A stretch of DNA of 64,000 nucleotides from Methylobacterium sp. C25 (GTDB taxonomy: Bacteria; Pseudomonadota; Alphaproteobacteria; Rhizobiales; Beijerinckiaceae), in NCBI RefSeq assembly GCF_021352225.1, contig NZ_JAAUVI010000001.1, forward strand, positions 840,191 through 904,190, given 5' to 3'. The position numbers and the translations under genes were made by a program. Shown in pieces: positions 1-8,328 of this stretch (position 1 is the stretch's first letter; every line of letters begins with the position of its first letter). The notes beneath the pieces are model-generated. The model saw only the letters and a list, made by a program, of their open reading frames with translations, searched no databases and was not told where the DNA came from.

Positions 1-120
1 GTGCCCGGTGGGACTCGGCGCAGGCACCGCAGCGGCTTGATCGTCGAAAGCGGGGCCGCTTGAAGACGCGGCACCCGCATGCGACATCCGCTGCCGGTCG
101 CAGAGGGGATCGGCGGACGG

Positions 121-624
121 ATGTTGGAACGGGGCTTCGAGCGCTTTCTTTTCGCGAGCCGATGGCTGCTCGCGCCGTTCTACGCGGCCCTGGTGCTGGG
201 GCTGCTGATCCTGCTGGTCAAACTGGTCCAGGAGATCTGGCACTTCGCCGGGCACCTGCTGGAGCTGAACGAGTCTCAGACCATCCTCGGCGTGCTGACG
301 CTGGTGGACCTGTCGTTCACCGCCTCGTTGCTAATCATCGTGATGTTCTCAGGCTACGAGAACTTCGTCTCGAAGTTCGACCATACGGACCACAAGGACT
401 GGCCCGAATGGATGGGCACGATCGATTTCACTGGGCTGAAGCTCAAGCTGATCTCGTCGATCGTCGCGATCTCGGCGATTCAGCTGCTCAAGGCCTTCAT
501 GGACATGAAGAACTACAGCGACCGTGACCTCGGCTGGTTCGTCGGCATCCACATGGTCTTCGTGATCTCGGGGCTCCTGATGGCTCTGACCGACCGCATG
601 TCCGCCGGCCATCACGACACGTAG
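121..624 (+). CDS. YqhA/UPF0114 family inner-membrane protein
   Basis: This 167-residue protein matches the UPF0114 (YqhA) family in length and in its layout of three to four hydrophobic segments, at about residues 14-36, 55-75, 105-125 and 138-155. A conserved acidic segment with the word NFVSKFD lies between the second and third segments. The family sits in the inner membrane and has no settled biochemical role. I chose the ATG at 121 because it gives the usual family length; an in-frame ATG at 79 would add 14 non-hydrophobic residues. Its stop overlaps the end of the convergent permease gene by 13 bp. The family assignment is fairly secure, the function is unknown. Confidence 0.8.
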   Translation: MLERGFERFLFASRWLLAPFYAALVLGLLILLVKLVQEIWHFAGHLLELNESQTILGVLTLVDLSFTASLLIIVMFSGYENFVSKFDHTDHKDWPEWMGTIDFTGLKLKLISSIVAISAIQLLKAFMDMKNYSDRDLGWFVGIHMVFVISGLLMALTDRMSAGHHDT

Positions 625-2024
625 TCGGTCCGGCCGCCGAGCCGGCGCCGGACGCCGTAGGCCGCCAGCACGATCGCGGCCGAGAGCAGGCTGAGCAGCA
701 ACTGCGAGCGCGTCTCCGGCTGGAAGGCCATGGCGGCCAGGATGCCGAGCATCGCGGCGATCGTCGCGAGCGTCAGGTAAGGGTACAGCCACATCCGCAC
801 GACCGGGCGATCCGGCGGGATGCGCGGTCTCAGGATCAACTGCGAGACCGCGATCGCCAGGTAGACCAGCAGGATGACGGCGCCGGACGAGTTGAGCAGG
901 AACAGAAAGACGGCATCCGGCGAAAGATAGGCTGCCACCACGGCGAGATAGCCCATCGCCGTCGAAACGAGGATCGCGGGCATCGGCACACCGGACCGGT
1001 TGAGCCGCATCAGCGCCCTCGGCGCCTCGCCACGCTCCCCGAGCACGAACAGCATCCGGGAGGCGGTGTAGAGGCCCGAGTTCAGGCAGGACAGGACAGC
1101 GGTGAGCACCACCGCGTTCATCGCGTCGCCCGCCCAGCCGAACCCCATCCGCTCGAAGGCGGCGACGAAGGGCGAGCCGCCCGGCGCCAAGCCGTCCCAA
1201 GGCAGGATGAGCGTGAGCAGCAGGATCGAGCCGACGTAGAAGACGATGATCCGGATGGCGACGGTGCGGGTCGCCCGCGCGACGGCCTTCGCGGGCTCAG
1301 GTGTCTCGGCGGCGGCCACCGTGGCGATCTCGGCGCCAACCATGGAGAAGACCACCACGACGATCCCGGAAAAGATCGCGCCGACCCCGTTGGGAAACAG
1401 GCCTCCGCCGCGCGTCCAATGCGACAGGTCCATCGGATGGCCGGGCCAGAGGCCGAGGGCGAAGGAGCCGCCGATGACGAGAAAGGCGAGGATCGCCAGA
1501 ACCTTTATGCCGGCAAACCAGTACTCGAACTCGCCATAGGCGCCGACGGAGGTGAGGTTCGTCGCCGTCATCAGCAGCATCAGGCCGAGGGACAGCGTCC
1601 AGAGCAGCGCTTGCGGCAACCAGACCTGCAGCAGCCCGGCACCGGCCACCGCCTCGAAGCCGACGACGATCACCCAGAAATACCAGTAGAGCCACGCCGT
1701 CGAGAACCCGGCCCAATCACCCAATGCCTCTCGCGCATAGGTGACGAACGAGCCGGTGGAAGGTGCCGAGGTGGCCATCTCGCCGAGCATCCGCATCACC
1801 AGGATGATGAGCAGACCGGTGGCGGCATAGGAGAGGAAGGCGCCCGGCCCGACCTGCCGGATGACGGACCCCGAGCCGACGAACAATCCGGCACCGATCA
1901 TGCCGCCGAGCGCGATCATGCCGAGATGGCGCTGACGGAGCCCCTGGCGCAGGGTCCCGGCCGTGCCGTCGGGCCGCGGGAGGGCGAGCGTGTCCTGGCG
2001 AGGCACCTGGGCGGGGACGGTCAT
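612..2024 (-). CDS. APC-superfamily amino acid permease
   Basis: A 470-residue secondary transporter of the amino acid/polyamine/organocation superfamily. After a polar N-terminus of about 30 residues comes the family signature GGMIGAGLFVGSG in the unwound first helix, followed by about twelve hydrophobic segments. The closest look is to the GabP/AnsP/ProY amino acid transporter group (motifs GEMATSAPSTGSFVTYA and FSGIVVVVFSMVGAEI), which import amino acids or GABA with protons. The substrate cannot be read from sequence. The gene stands alone, convergent with the YqhA-family gene and 54 bp upstream, in transcription direction, of nothing obviously related; the neighbouring mepA is also on this strand. 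Confidence 0.88.
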   Translation of the reverse strand: MTVPAQVPRQDTLALPRPDGTAGTLRQGLRQRHLGMIALGGMIGAGLFVGSGSVIRQVGPGAFLSYAATGLLIILVMRMLGEMATSAPSTGSFVTYAREALGDWAGFSTAWLYWYFWVIVVGFEAVAGAGLLQVWLPQALLWTLSLGLMLLMTATNLTSVGAYGEFEYWFAGIKVLAILAFLVIGGSFALGLWPGHPMDLSHWTRGGGLFPNGVGAIFSGIVVVVFSMVGAEIATVAAAETPEPAKAVARATRTVAIRIIVFYVGSILLLTLILPWDGLAPGGSPFVAAFERMGFGWAGDAMNAVVLTAVLSCLNSGLYTASRMLFVLGERGEAPRALMRLNRSGVPMPAILVSTAMGYLAVVAAYLSPDAVFLFLLNSSGAVILLVYLAIAVSQLILRPRIPPDRPVVRMWLYPYLTLATIAAMLGILAAMAFQPETRSQLLLSLLSAAIVLAAYGVRRRLGGRTDYVS

Positions 2025-2078
2025 GCGCCCGATGGTGCACGAACGGGGCCGCTGGCGCGAGAGCCGCAGCCCGGCCGA

Positions 2079-3008
2079 CTATCGCGCGTGCAGAACCGCC
2101 TGACAGGCGGCCGGCAAGGCGGCCATGGTCATCGGGGGCTTCGGCCGCGGCGGATGCTTGGGCTTGGGCGGATGCAGCACTGCGTTGCTGAACCAATAGT
2201 CCAGCTCCGAGCCGCAGCCATCGCCGCCCGGAGGCGGGGCCTGGTCCTCGCACGTTTGCGAGCCGCGCGGGCAGGCGAGGCGAATATGGTAGTGGTAGTT
2301 GTGCCCGTACATCGGGCGCACCTTGGTGAGCCAGCCTCGGTCGCCGCCAGCGCTCCGGCAGAGCGCTTTCTTGATCGCCGCGTTGACGAAGATGCGCGCC
2401 ACCTCAGGCTGCTTGGCCGTGAGGCGGATCAGTGAGAGATGCGCCGAGGTCCAGACATCGGGATCGATGTCGAGGCGATCGCCGCGCACCATGTCGGTGG
2501 CCGAGATCTGCTCGCGCTCGGCGCGGGTCAGAGTGCGGCCCGGCATCGGCGTCAGCCAGACATCGGCATCGATGCCGATCTGGTGCGAGGCGTGGCCGGT
2601 GAGCATCGGACCACCGCGCGGCTGCGCCATGTCGCCGACGAGGAGCCCCGGCCAGCCGACCTGCGGTGCCGTGTTGGCGAGACGCTCGAGGAAGTTGATC
2701 AGGTAGGGCGTGCCCCAGCGCCGATTGCGCGACGGGCGCATCACCTGCCAGGTCGGACCATCGAAGGGCAGGCCCTCGCCCCCCGCGAAACAGCCCTTGG
2801 CATAGGAGCCGTAGATGTGGCTGGCGCCGCTCGACGGCACGGTGACGCGGCCGAACAGCGCCTTGGCCGGCGTCGACGGGTCGTTGGGGTTGGCGAGCGG
2901 CGGCAGCGGTTTCGGATCGAGCGTTCCCTTGTCCTGCGCCTGAGCCGGTCCTGCGAGAATCGCCAGTGTGAGGGCGAGAGCGGCGGGCAGACGGGCAGTC
3001 AGCGGCAT
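2079..3008 (-). CDS. mepA: Penicillin-insensitive murein endopeptidase MepA
   Basis: A 309-residue periplasmic peptidase of the LAS (MepA, M74) family that cleaves D-Ala-meso-DAP cross-links in peptidoglycan. The start at 3008 gives a clear signal peptide (about 24 residues ending in GPAQAQ). The LAS zinc motifs are present: GHASHQIGIDADVW supplies the first His and Asp, and YGHNYHYHIRLACP the C-terminal His pair. Many Cys residues (CFAGG, CRSAGG, CPRGSQTC, GDGCGS) fit the disulfide-rich MepA fold. The C-terminus carries a Pro/Lys-rich linker (PPKPKHPPRPKPP) not typical of the enteric protein. The longer reading frame upstream of 3008 lacks coding character and was left out. Confidence 0.92.
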   Translation of the reverse strand: MPLTARLPAALALTLAILAGPAQAQDKGTLDPKPLPPLANPNDPSTPAKALFGRVTVPSSGASHIYGSYAKGCFAGGEGLPFDGPTWQVMRPSRNRRWGTPYLINFLERLANTAPQVGWPGLLVGDMAQPRGGPMLTGHASHQIGIDADVWLTPMPGRTLTRAEREQISATDMVRGDRLDIDPDVWTSAHLSLIRLTAKQPEVARIFVNAAIKKALCRSAGGDRGWLTKVRPMYGHNYHYHIRLACPRGSQTCEDQAPPPGGDGCGSELDYWFSNAVLHPPKPKHPPRPKPPMTMAALPAACQAVLHAR

Positions 3009-3122
3009 CGGCTGGGGGATCCCTCGACCATGAGGCAAGCCGACGGGCTCACCGCACCGGAACGTGCCCGGTCGCCCAGGCGTTTTCGAGGCGAGATGTA
3101 ACAAGGTTGCGAGCCGCGCGCC

Positions 3123-3524
3123 ATGGACACGGAAACCCACGCCCCCTCGGTCGCCGCCACGGGCGATCGGCCACCACGCACTCTCATTGCAAGCGACCGC
3201 GTCGTTGGTGCGGAAGTGCGGCGGCCGGACGGCAGCAAGGTCGGCCGCATCGAGCGGTTGATGCTCGACAAGGCTTCCGGACGCGTCGCCTATGTGGTGA
3301 TGAGCTTCGGCGGCTTTCTCGGCCTTGGCGAGGACTATTACACGCTGCCCTGGGCCGTGCTGACCTACGACACAAGCATGGACGCCTATTCCGTCGACAT
3401 CACCGAGGAGCAGCTCCGCAACGCGCCCGCGCGCTCGCCCGAAGGCGGAGATCCGCAGGACGAGCGCGAGTGGGAGGAGCATGTCCACCGCTACTACAAC
3501 GCGGCCCCCTATTGGGGGATCTGA
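3123..3524 (+). CDS. PRC-barrel domain protein
   Basis: A 133-residue soluble protein with one PRC-barrel domain at about residues 20-95: LIASDRVVGAEVRRPDG, then KVGRIERLMLDKASGRVAYVV and the loop FGGFLGLGEDYYTLPW are characteristic. PRC-barrels occur in RimM, photosynthetic reaction-centre H subunits and many small alphaproteobacterial stress-associated proteins; this stand-alone type has no defined activity. The C-terminal 35 residues are charged and end in YYNAAPYWGI, a tail common in such short proteins. It is followed 27 bp later by a hypothetical gene on the same strand and could be cotranscribed with it. Confidence 0.88.
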   Translation: MDTETHAPSVAATGDRPPRTLIASDRVVGAEVRRPDGSKVGRIERLMLDKASGRVAYVVMSFGGFLGLGEDYYTLPWAVLTYDTSMDAYSVDITEEQLRNAPARSPEGGDPQDEREWEEHVHRYYNAAPYWGI

Positions 3525-3551
3525 GAGAGGCCCGACCCGGCGTCAGGGCCG

Positions 3552-4172
3552 ATGAGCCGCCTTTCGGACGACGTCCTTAGGGTCCTCGAACAAGCGGCGC
3601 CGGCCGGGCTGAAGCGCGTCGCGGAGCGGCGCTGGGTCGGCGATCCCAGCGACGGCATCCGCCCGCTCTTCGAGTTCCAGGCGCTGAAGGGCAATCAATA
3701 TTCGGCCCGATGGGGCTTCTCCGTGGATTTCGTCCCGCGCCTGCATAACAACGGCAGACTCGCCTGGAAGCGCACGGCCGGCACGGCGTTCTTCGATCTG
3801 ACGATCGACCCGCTCGATGCCGCGACGAGCAAAGCTGCGCTTTGCCTGCTCAGTCGGGACGACAGCCTACGGCGCGTCGAAGCTCGGATGGGCGGCGTGC
3901 GCCGTGCCGCGTCCGCCGATCTCTCGTCCGTCGTCGCGGTCGAGGATCTGCTCGCCCTTTTCAGGCGCCGCGCCGCACTAGCGAACCACCGGTTCAGTCT
4001 TGCGAACTACGTCCAGACCGATCTCGCCTGGGGCCTCCTGCTCTGGGCGACCGGGCATGGGGCCGAGGGGTCGGAACGCCTCTCGCGCTGGTGCGTGCAG
4101 TTCGGCATCGATCCTGAGGCGCCGATCCTCAGGCAAGCTCGCGAAGACGCGCAACGAACGACCGGCCAATGA
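3552..4172 (+). CDS. Hypothetical protein
   Basis: A 206-residue soluble protein that I do not recognise. It has no signal peptide or membrane segment. The N-terminal half alternates hydrophobic and charged residues (LKGNQYSARWGFSVDFVPRL, then TAFFDLTIDPLD), suggesting a beta-rich fold; the C-terminal half looks helical. The start ATG at 3552 lies 27 bp after the PRC-barrel gene, with a purine-rich stretch upstream, so the two may form an operon. Codon use resembles the neighbours, which supports a real gene. A remote relation to DUF4304-type proteins is possible but I cannot confirm it. Confidence 0.7.
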   Translation: MSRLSDDVLRVLEQAAPAGLKRVAERRWVGDPSDGIRPLFEFQALKGNQYSARWGFSVDFVPRLHNNGRLAWKRTAGTAFFDLTIDPLDAATSKAALCLLSRDDSLRRVEARMGGVRRAASADLSSVVAVEDLLALFRRRAALANHRFSLANYVQTDLAWGLLLWATGHGAEGSERLSRWCVQFGIDPEAPILRQAREDAQRTTGQ

Positions 4173-4208
4173 TCAGCCCCGTTCGAGGGCCTTCCGGGTC
4201 TCGCCCGG

Positions 4209-4640
4209 TCAGGCCATCTGCACGACGGCCCGGGAGAGCATCGCACGGAATCCGGTCGTTTCGTCCACGCCGAAGCGGCGCTCGAACTCCGCCTGCGCCT
4301 GCTCCCAGGCCGGCGCCATGTGCTCCAGCAGCGAGAGCCCTGTCGGCGTCAACTGGACGAGACGCGTGCGCGCGTCGGAGCCCGGACTCACATTGACGAG
4401 CCCGTCACGCTCCAATGGACGGAGCGCCCGGCTCATCGTGGTGCGATCCATGACACAGATTTCGGCAAGGCTCTGCATCCCGACCGGTTCGTGTCGTCGG
4501 ACGGCTCGAAGCAGGGAGAATTGCGATGCGCGCAGGCCCGCGGGCGCGAGATGGCGATCGTAGATCTGCGTGACCTGCCGGGCAGCCTGGCGAATGGCCG
4601 TGCAATGGCAGGGCGGGGGTAGATAGGATTGATGCGGCAC
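4209..4640 (-). CDS. MarR-family transcriptional regulator
   Basis: A 143-residue winged-helix repressor of the MarR family. The DNA-binding core is visible: LRASQFSLLRAV (helix 2), MQSLAEICVMDRTTMSRAL (HTH, recognition helix DRTTMSRALRPLE) and the wing VNVSPGSDARTRLVQLT. The first residues carry a Cys-X-Cys pair (PCHCTAIRQAARQ), found in some MarR proteins that act as redox sensors; whether these cysteines sense anything is inference. The start is a GTG at 4640. The target is not evident because both flanks are unrelated small genes; the 320 bp upstream region may contain its own operator. Confidence 0.9.
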   Translation of the reverse strand: MPHQSYLPPPCHCTAIRQAARQVTQIYDRHLAPAGLRASQFSLLRAVRRHEPVGMQSLAEICVMDRTTMSRALRPLERDGLVNVSPGSDARTRLVQLTPTGLSLLEHMAPAWEQAQAEFERRFGVDETTGFRAMLSRAVVQMA

Positions 4641-4960
4641 GGCCGCCCCTGCGTGTTTGGATCAGACGGCGTAGCATGGTCGCCATGTCCGAAGCCACCG
4701 CGGGCCTCGATGCGAGGTTGCGTGAGCTTTCCCGCGCATCGGCGCGGCGCCTTCGCAGGGATCGAAACGATTAGGTGTTTCGACTGTGAGAAAATCTCAC
4801 GAGCCGTGATTTTTGCTCATGCTCGTAATTTTGAATGCGGTCGATAGTTCGGTCGGCAGTCGATCCGAAGCAATATCTTGCGATTTCACAGCTTAATCGG
4901 CCTAGACAACGTCGTGATTACACGGAAAGATAGTCGCACCTGTTGGGAGGCGACAGGCTC
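4641..4960. other. Intergenic region with short perfect dyad
   Basis: A 320 bp non-coding stretch between the MarR gene (leftward) and the DUF6894 gene (rightward), so it must hold both promoters. From about 4770 on it is clearly richer in A and T than the surroundings. GTGAGA-AAA-TCTCAC at 4786-4800 is a perfect 6 bp dyad with a 3 bp centre, a candidate MarR-type operator. No other open frame with coding character was seen. Confidence 0.4.
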
Positions 4961-5215
4961 ATGCCGCGATACTTTTTCGATGCTCACGACGGGCGCGAGA
5001 TGGTCGATCACGACGGGCGCGATTGTCTGAACGACGGAGCGGCCATTCGTCATGCAGCCGTCATCGCCAGCGATTTCATGAAGGATCCGACGACGCGGCC
5101 GGAGGATGGCGGAGCCATCGTCGTGACGGTTCGGGACCAGGGCCGAAAGGCGAAGGCCGAAGTGCGGCTCGCCTTCAATGTGCATTGGTCGGAAGTGGCC
5201 GATCGCGTCGTCTGA
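4961..5215 (+). CDS. DUF6894 family small protein
   Basis: An 84-residue protein beginning with the DUF6894 signature MPRYFFDAHDG, followed by a D-x-x-G-x-D element (VDHDGRDCLND). These short soluble proteins are frequent and often multicopy in Methylobacterium and other Rhizobiales; no function is established. I chose the ATG at 4961 because the family starts exactly there and a GGGAGG ribosome-binding site precedes it by about 9 bases; the in-frame ATG at 4943 lies upstream of that site. Confidence 0.85.
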   Translation: MPRYFFDAHDGREMVDHDGRDCLNDGAAIRHAAVIASDFMKDPTTRPEDGGAIVVTVRDQGRKAKAEVRLAFNVHWSEVADRVV

Positions 5216-5262
5216 CGCGTGCCTCGACCAACTCACTTCGTACCGTGTGACCGCGGTCCGGC

Positions 5263-5610
5263 TCAGGTCCGCATCACGAAGCCGATCGGCTCGCGGCCCG
5301 GCTGGCCGAGCCAGAGCAGCGCTGCACCGGCCAGCAGGACCACGGCAGCGGCAGGTGCCAGAGTCAGCGGCAAGACGAGCACATGCCAGAGCCAGGGAGC
5401 GACGCCTTCGATCGAGCTCTGAAGCGCACTCGCCTTGTCCTTGAACAACGCGAACAGCAACTCGCTCACCGTCGTGATGCGCAGGGTGTTGTTCGCGATG
5501 GAGCGGGCGCCGTCATACACGATCTGGACGAACCCGGCGGCCAGGAGCAGCAACCCGAGTGCACGGCTGAGAAAAGGCAGGCCGAGAAAACTGGCGATGG
5601 AACGGATCAT
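5263..5610 (-). CDS. Small alphaproteobacterial membrane protein
   Basis: A 115-residue protein with two strong hydrophobic segments, about residues 14-32 (LGLLLLAAGFVQIVYDGARS) and 75-98 (VLPLTLAPAAAVVLLAGAAL), separated by a soluble part. The pattern of a first helix followed by YDG-RSIA-N-, a central W-LW, and a last helix ending in a short basic tail is common among Rhizobiales proteins that databases sometimes label as PetM-like; I do not think that label describes its function. The start at 5610 is the first Met before the first helix. A second tiny membrane protein gene lies 93 bp upstream on the same strand. Confidence 0.72.
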   Translation of the reverse strand: MIRSIASFLGLPFLSRALGLLLLAAGFVQIVYDGARSIANNTLRITTVSELLFALFKDKASALQSSIEGVAPWLWHVLVLPLTLAPAAAVVLLAGAALLWLGQPGREPIGFVMRT

Positions 5611-5703
5611 CGAAACGGGCCTCGCCGCTCCGCCTGGGCAGAGCCGGTCGATGAGTTGAATACGGGGCCATCGGAAGCGGCGCAAGGCAGGCACCGAGGG
5701 CGC

Positions 5704-5856
5704 CTACCAGGTGCGCAGGTCTCGTGCGTCCTCGTCTTGGTCGGCCGGCTTTTCCGTGCGCAGCCTGCGCCTGACGAGCCGCGCGAGCAGAACAGAGGCT
5801 CCGGCCGCGATGCCGAGCCCGATCATGAGGAGGATGGGAAGGATCGTCGCGGTCAT
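5704..5856 (-). CDS. Very small single-pass membrane protein
   Basis: A 50-residue peptide: MTATILPILLMIGLGIAAG begins a single N-terminal membrane helix that continues through about residue 27, then a basic stretch (RRRLRT) and an acidic tail (EKPADQDEDARDL). Positive charges just after the helix suggest that the tail stays in the cytoplasm. It is too short for family assignment. Support comes from its typical small-membrane-protein architecture and its position ahead of another small membrane gene on the same strand. A longer in-frame extension to 5964 has no hydrophobic or coding character. Confidence 0.5.
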   Translation of the reverse strand: MTATILPILLMIGLGIAAGASVLLARLVRRRLRTEKPADQDEDARDLRTW

Positions 5857-6026
5857 GCCGCCGCCTTGCCCTCTGCGGGTAACGGTCTCATCAGAACATG
5901 GCGATCTCGCCCTGACGCGCGTCGCGCCAATTCGCGGAGAAAGACGCCCTTCGTCGGCGTCCACTCCTCGTGGCGGCCGGGCGCGGAGGAGTGAAGCGAC
6001 AAGGCCCGCCGCAGGTTCCAGGATCG

Positions 6027-6818
6027 ATGCCGCGCTTCTCCGCCAATCTCAGCCTGCTGTTCACCGAATACGGTTTTCTCGACCGCTTCGAGCGGGCTGC
6101 CCAGGCCGGGTTCGAAGCAGTGGAGATCCAGTTTCCCTACGGCACGCCGAAGGAGGCCATCGCCGATCGGCTCGCGCGCCATGGACTTGCCTGCGTGCTG
6201 CACAACCTGCCGCCGGGAGACTGGGAGTCGGGCGAGCGCGGTATCGCCATCCTGCCGGAGCGGGTCTCGGAGTTCCGCGAGGGTGTCGCCCAGGCGATCG
6301 ACTACGCGAGGACGCTCGGCTCCCCCAGGCTGAATTGCCTCGCCGGGCTGGCGCCGGAGGGGATGAGCCGCGCTCGGTTGCGCGACACCTTCGTCGACAA
6401 CATCGCCTTCGCGGCCGCGGAGTTGGAACGGGCCGGCATCCGCCTGGTGATCGAGGCGATCAACACCCGCGACATGCCGGGCTTCTTTCTGACCGGAACC
6501 GAGCAGGCCCTCGACCTGATTGCCGAGACCGGCTCCACCAACATCTTCGTGCAGTACGACGTCTACCACATGCAGATCATGGGGGAGGATCCGGGCACCG
6601 TGATCGCGGAGCATCTCGGGCGCATCGACCATATCCAGATCGCCGATGCGCCCGGCCGGCATGAGCCCGGCACGGGTGTCATCGACTTCGCCAGCCTGTT
6701 CGAACGGCTCGACCGGCTCGGATACGATGGATGGATCGGCGCCGAGTATCGCCCGGCGGCACACACGCAGGACGGCCTCGCCTGGTTCGCACCTTACCGG
6801 GCCAAGGCGAAAGCCTGA
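6027..6818 (+). CDS. hyi: Hydroxypyruvate isomerase
   Basis: A 263-residue TIM-barrel enzyme of the Hyi family (xylose-isomerase-like superfamily) that interconverts hydroxypyruvate and tartronate semialdehyde. Family motifs are clear: MPRFSANLSLLFTE at the start, VEIQFPYG, LHNLPPGDWESGERG, then the metal-site elements VIEAINTRD, QYDVYHMQ, and the C-terminal GAEYRPA. The ATG at 6027 matches the family N-terminus; the upstream in-frame residues are not coding. It sits on the opposite strand to, and about 600 bp from, glxR and garL, which produce and consume tartronate semialdehyde. Hyi therefore likely connects the glucarate branch to hydroxypyruvate, also an intermediate of the serine cycle if this is a methylotroph (inference). 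Confidence 0.93.
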   Translation: MPRFSANLSLLFTEYGFLDRFERAAQAGFEAVEIQFPYGTPKEAIADRLARHGLACVLHNLPPGDWESGERGIAILPERVSEFREGVAQAIDYARTLGSPRLNCLAGLAPEGMSRARLRDTFVDNIAFAAAELERAGIRLVIEAINTRDMPGFFLTGTEQALDLIAETGSTNIFVQYDVYHMQIMGEDPGTVIAEHLGRIDHIQIADAPGRHEPGTGVIDFASLFERLDRLGYDGWIGAEYRPAAHTQDGLAWFAPYRAKAKA

Positions 6819-6823
6819 CCCCG

Positions 6824-7297
6824 TCAGGGCTTCACGATCTCGGGCGGCTTGCCGTCCGTGGTGAAATCCGCCGAGAACCTGCCGCCGCGGGTTTCGGCGC
6901 TGCAGTTCACACTGCCCGGGCGGTCGTTGGGGTTGGTGAAGCGGCAGATCCCCACGGCCTTCTCGCGGTCGTATTGCCCCTTGAAGCCGAAGATCACCCC
7001 ATCGACCGGCTGAACGGCCGTGTCCGGGTCCGGCTTGACCTGGCTGCTTCCGAGCCCGGTGAAGGTGAGCGCCGCCCCATCGCTGGTGACGAAGTAGAAC
7101 CCGACGCGCCCGGTCGCATAGCTCGTGTTGAGCAGCGTGCCCGTGCACTGGCCGGTGACGTCCTGGCCGCCGATCACCAGTCGCTCGCAGGTGCCCTTGA
7201 CGGTCGCCAGGGTCGGCGCTTCCGCCGTCTTGGGCACGGCCGAAGCCGTGCCGACGAACGTGAGCAGAACGCCGAGGCTGAGGACCGACCGGATCAT
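6824..7297 (-). CDS. Secreted hypothetical protein
   Basis: A 157-residue exported protein: the first 22 residues from the Met at 7297 (MIRSVLSLGVLLTFVGTASA) form a signal peptide with an A-S-A cleavage site. The mature part contains four Cys (GTCERL, GQCTG, GICRF, VNCSA), which could make two disulfides, and is rich in beta-type segments. I do not recognise the family; similar small secreted proteins occur in Methylobacterium. It ends 5 bp from the convergent hyi gene, and its start is separated from glxR by about 110 bp in which I see no clear terminator. No metabolic link to the glucarate genes is visible. Confidence 0.72.
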   Translation of the reverse strand: MIRSVLSLGVLLTFVGTASAVPKTAEAPTLATVKGTCERLVIGGQDVTGQCTGTLLNTSYATGRVGFYFVTSDGAALTFTGLGSSQVKPDPDTAVQPVDGVIFGFKGQYDREKAVGICRFTNPNDRPGSVNCSAETRGGRFSADFTTDGKPPEIVKP

Positions 7298-7405
7298 GCC
7301 TCCAGCATAGCCGGCCACGCTTATCGAGCCATGAAGGATTCGCTCGATTGCACAGGCTACAGAGCGCGGTGGATGAGCGCACGGCCCCGGGAGGGGACCG
7401 TGCGG

Positions 7406-8305
7406 CTAGCGCCCGGTCGGGGGCGTTTCGCCGATCTCGTGACCGCCCATCAGCTCCAGGGCCCGCACCATGGCGGAATGGTCGGCATCGGCCCCGCCAT
7501 TGGCGACACAGGCCGAGAAGAGCTGTTGGGCAAGCGCCGTCGCCGGAAGCGCCATGCCGAGGGAGCGGGCACCCTCGAGGGCGAGGTTCAGGTCCTTCTG
7601 ATGCAGCCGGATGCGGAAGCCGGGATCGAAGCTCCGCTTGATCATCCGATCGCCGTGCAGTTCGAGGATGCGCGAGGTCGCGAGACCGCCGGTGATGGCC
7701 TGGCGGACCTTGGCCGGATCGGCGCCCGCCTTCGACGCGAAGAGCAGACCCTCGGCCACCGCCTCGATGGTCAGGGCGACGATGATCTGGTTGGCCACTT
7801 TGGCGACCTGGCCCGCGCCGGCCTCGCCGACGTGAGTGACGGGCTTTCCCATGAGGTCGAAGAGCGGTTTGACCCGCTCGAAAGCCTCTGCTTTGCCGCC
7901 GACCATGATCGAGAGCGCGGCGTTCTTGGCCCCGACCTCGCCGCCGGAGACCGGCGCATCGAGATAGTCGCAGCCCTTCTCGGCGATGCGGGCGGCGAAG
8001 TTGCGCGTGGCGATCGGCGAGATCGAGCTCATGTCGACGACGACCTTGCCGGGCTTCAGCCCCTCCGCGACACCGTCGGGGCCAAACAGCACCGCCTCGA
8101 CGTCGGGCGTGTCCGGAACCATCAGGATGATCACGTCCGCGCGCTCGGCGACCTCGGCCGCGCAGGCGCAGGCCGTGCCTCCGGCGGAGATCAGCGCCTG
8201 CGGGACCTGGCGGCGCGTCTTCAGGAACAGGCTGTGGCCGCCCGCGATGAGGTGGCCGGCCATGGGGGTGCCCATGATGCCGAGGCCGATGAAGCCAACG
8301 TTCAT
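7406..8305 (-). CDS. glxR: 2-hydroxy-3-oxopropionate (tartronate semialdehyde) reductase
   Basis: A 299-residue beta-hydroxyacid dehydrogenase that reduces tartronate semialdehyde to D-glycerate with NAD(P)H. The N-terminus has the Rossmann signature GFIGLGIMGTPMAGHL. The substrate loop DAPVSGGEVGA and the catalytic-lysine helix KVANQIIVAL are intact, as is the C-terminal motif LHQKDLNLALE. The same family also holds 3-hydroxyisobutyrate dehydrogenases, but the position 23 bp after garL, whose product is tartronate semialdehyde, and next to hyi strongly favours GarR/GlxR. It is the last gene of the leftward gudD-garL-glxR unit. Confidence 0.93.
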   Translation of the reverse strand: MNVGFIGLGIMGTPMAGHLIAGGHSLFLKTRRQVPQALISAGGTACACAAEVAERADVIILMVPDTPDVEAVLFGPDGVAEGLKPGKVVVDMSSISPIATRNFAARIAEKGCDYLDAPVSGGEVGAKNAALSIMVGGKAEAFERVKPLFDLMGKPVTHVGEAGAGQVAKVANQIIVALTIEAVAEGLLFASKAGADPAKVRQAITGGLATSRILELHGDRMIKRSFDPGFRIRLHQKDLNLALEGARSLGMALPATALAQQLFSACVANGGADADHSAMVRALELMGGHEIGETPPTGR

Positions 8306-8328
8306 GTCCGTCTCCGAATTGCTTTCGA

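Noticed and set aside
2..40. Frame ending CPVGLGAGTAAA-stop at the left edge, a possible C-terminus of an upstream gene
   Set aside because: Only 12 codons are visible, so coding cannot be judged.
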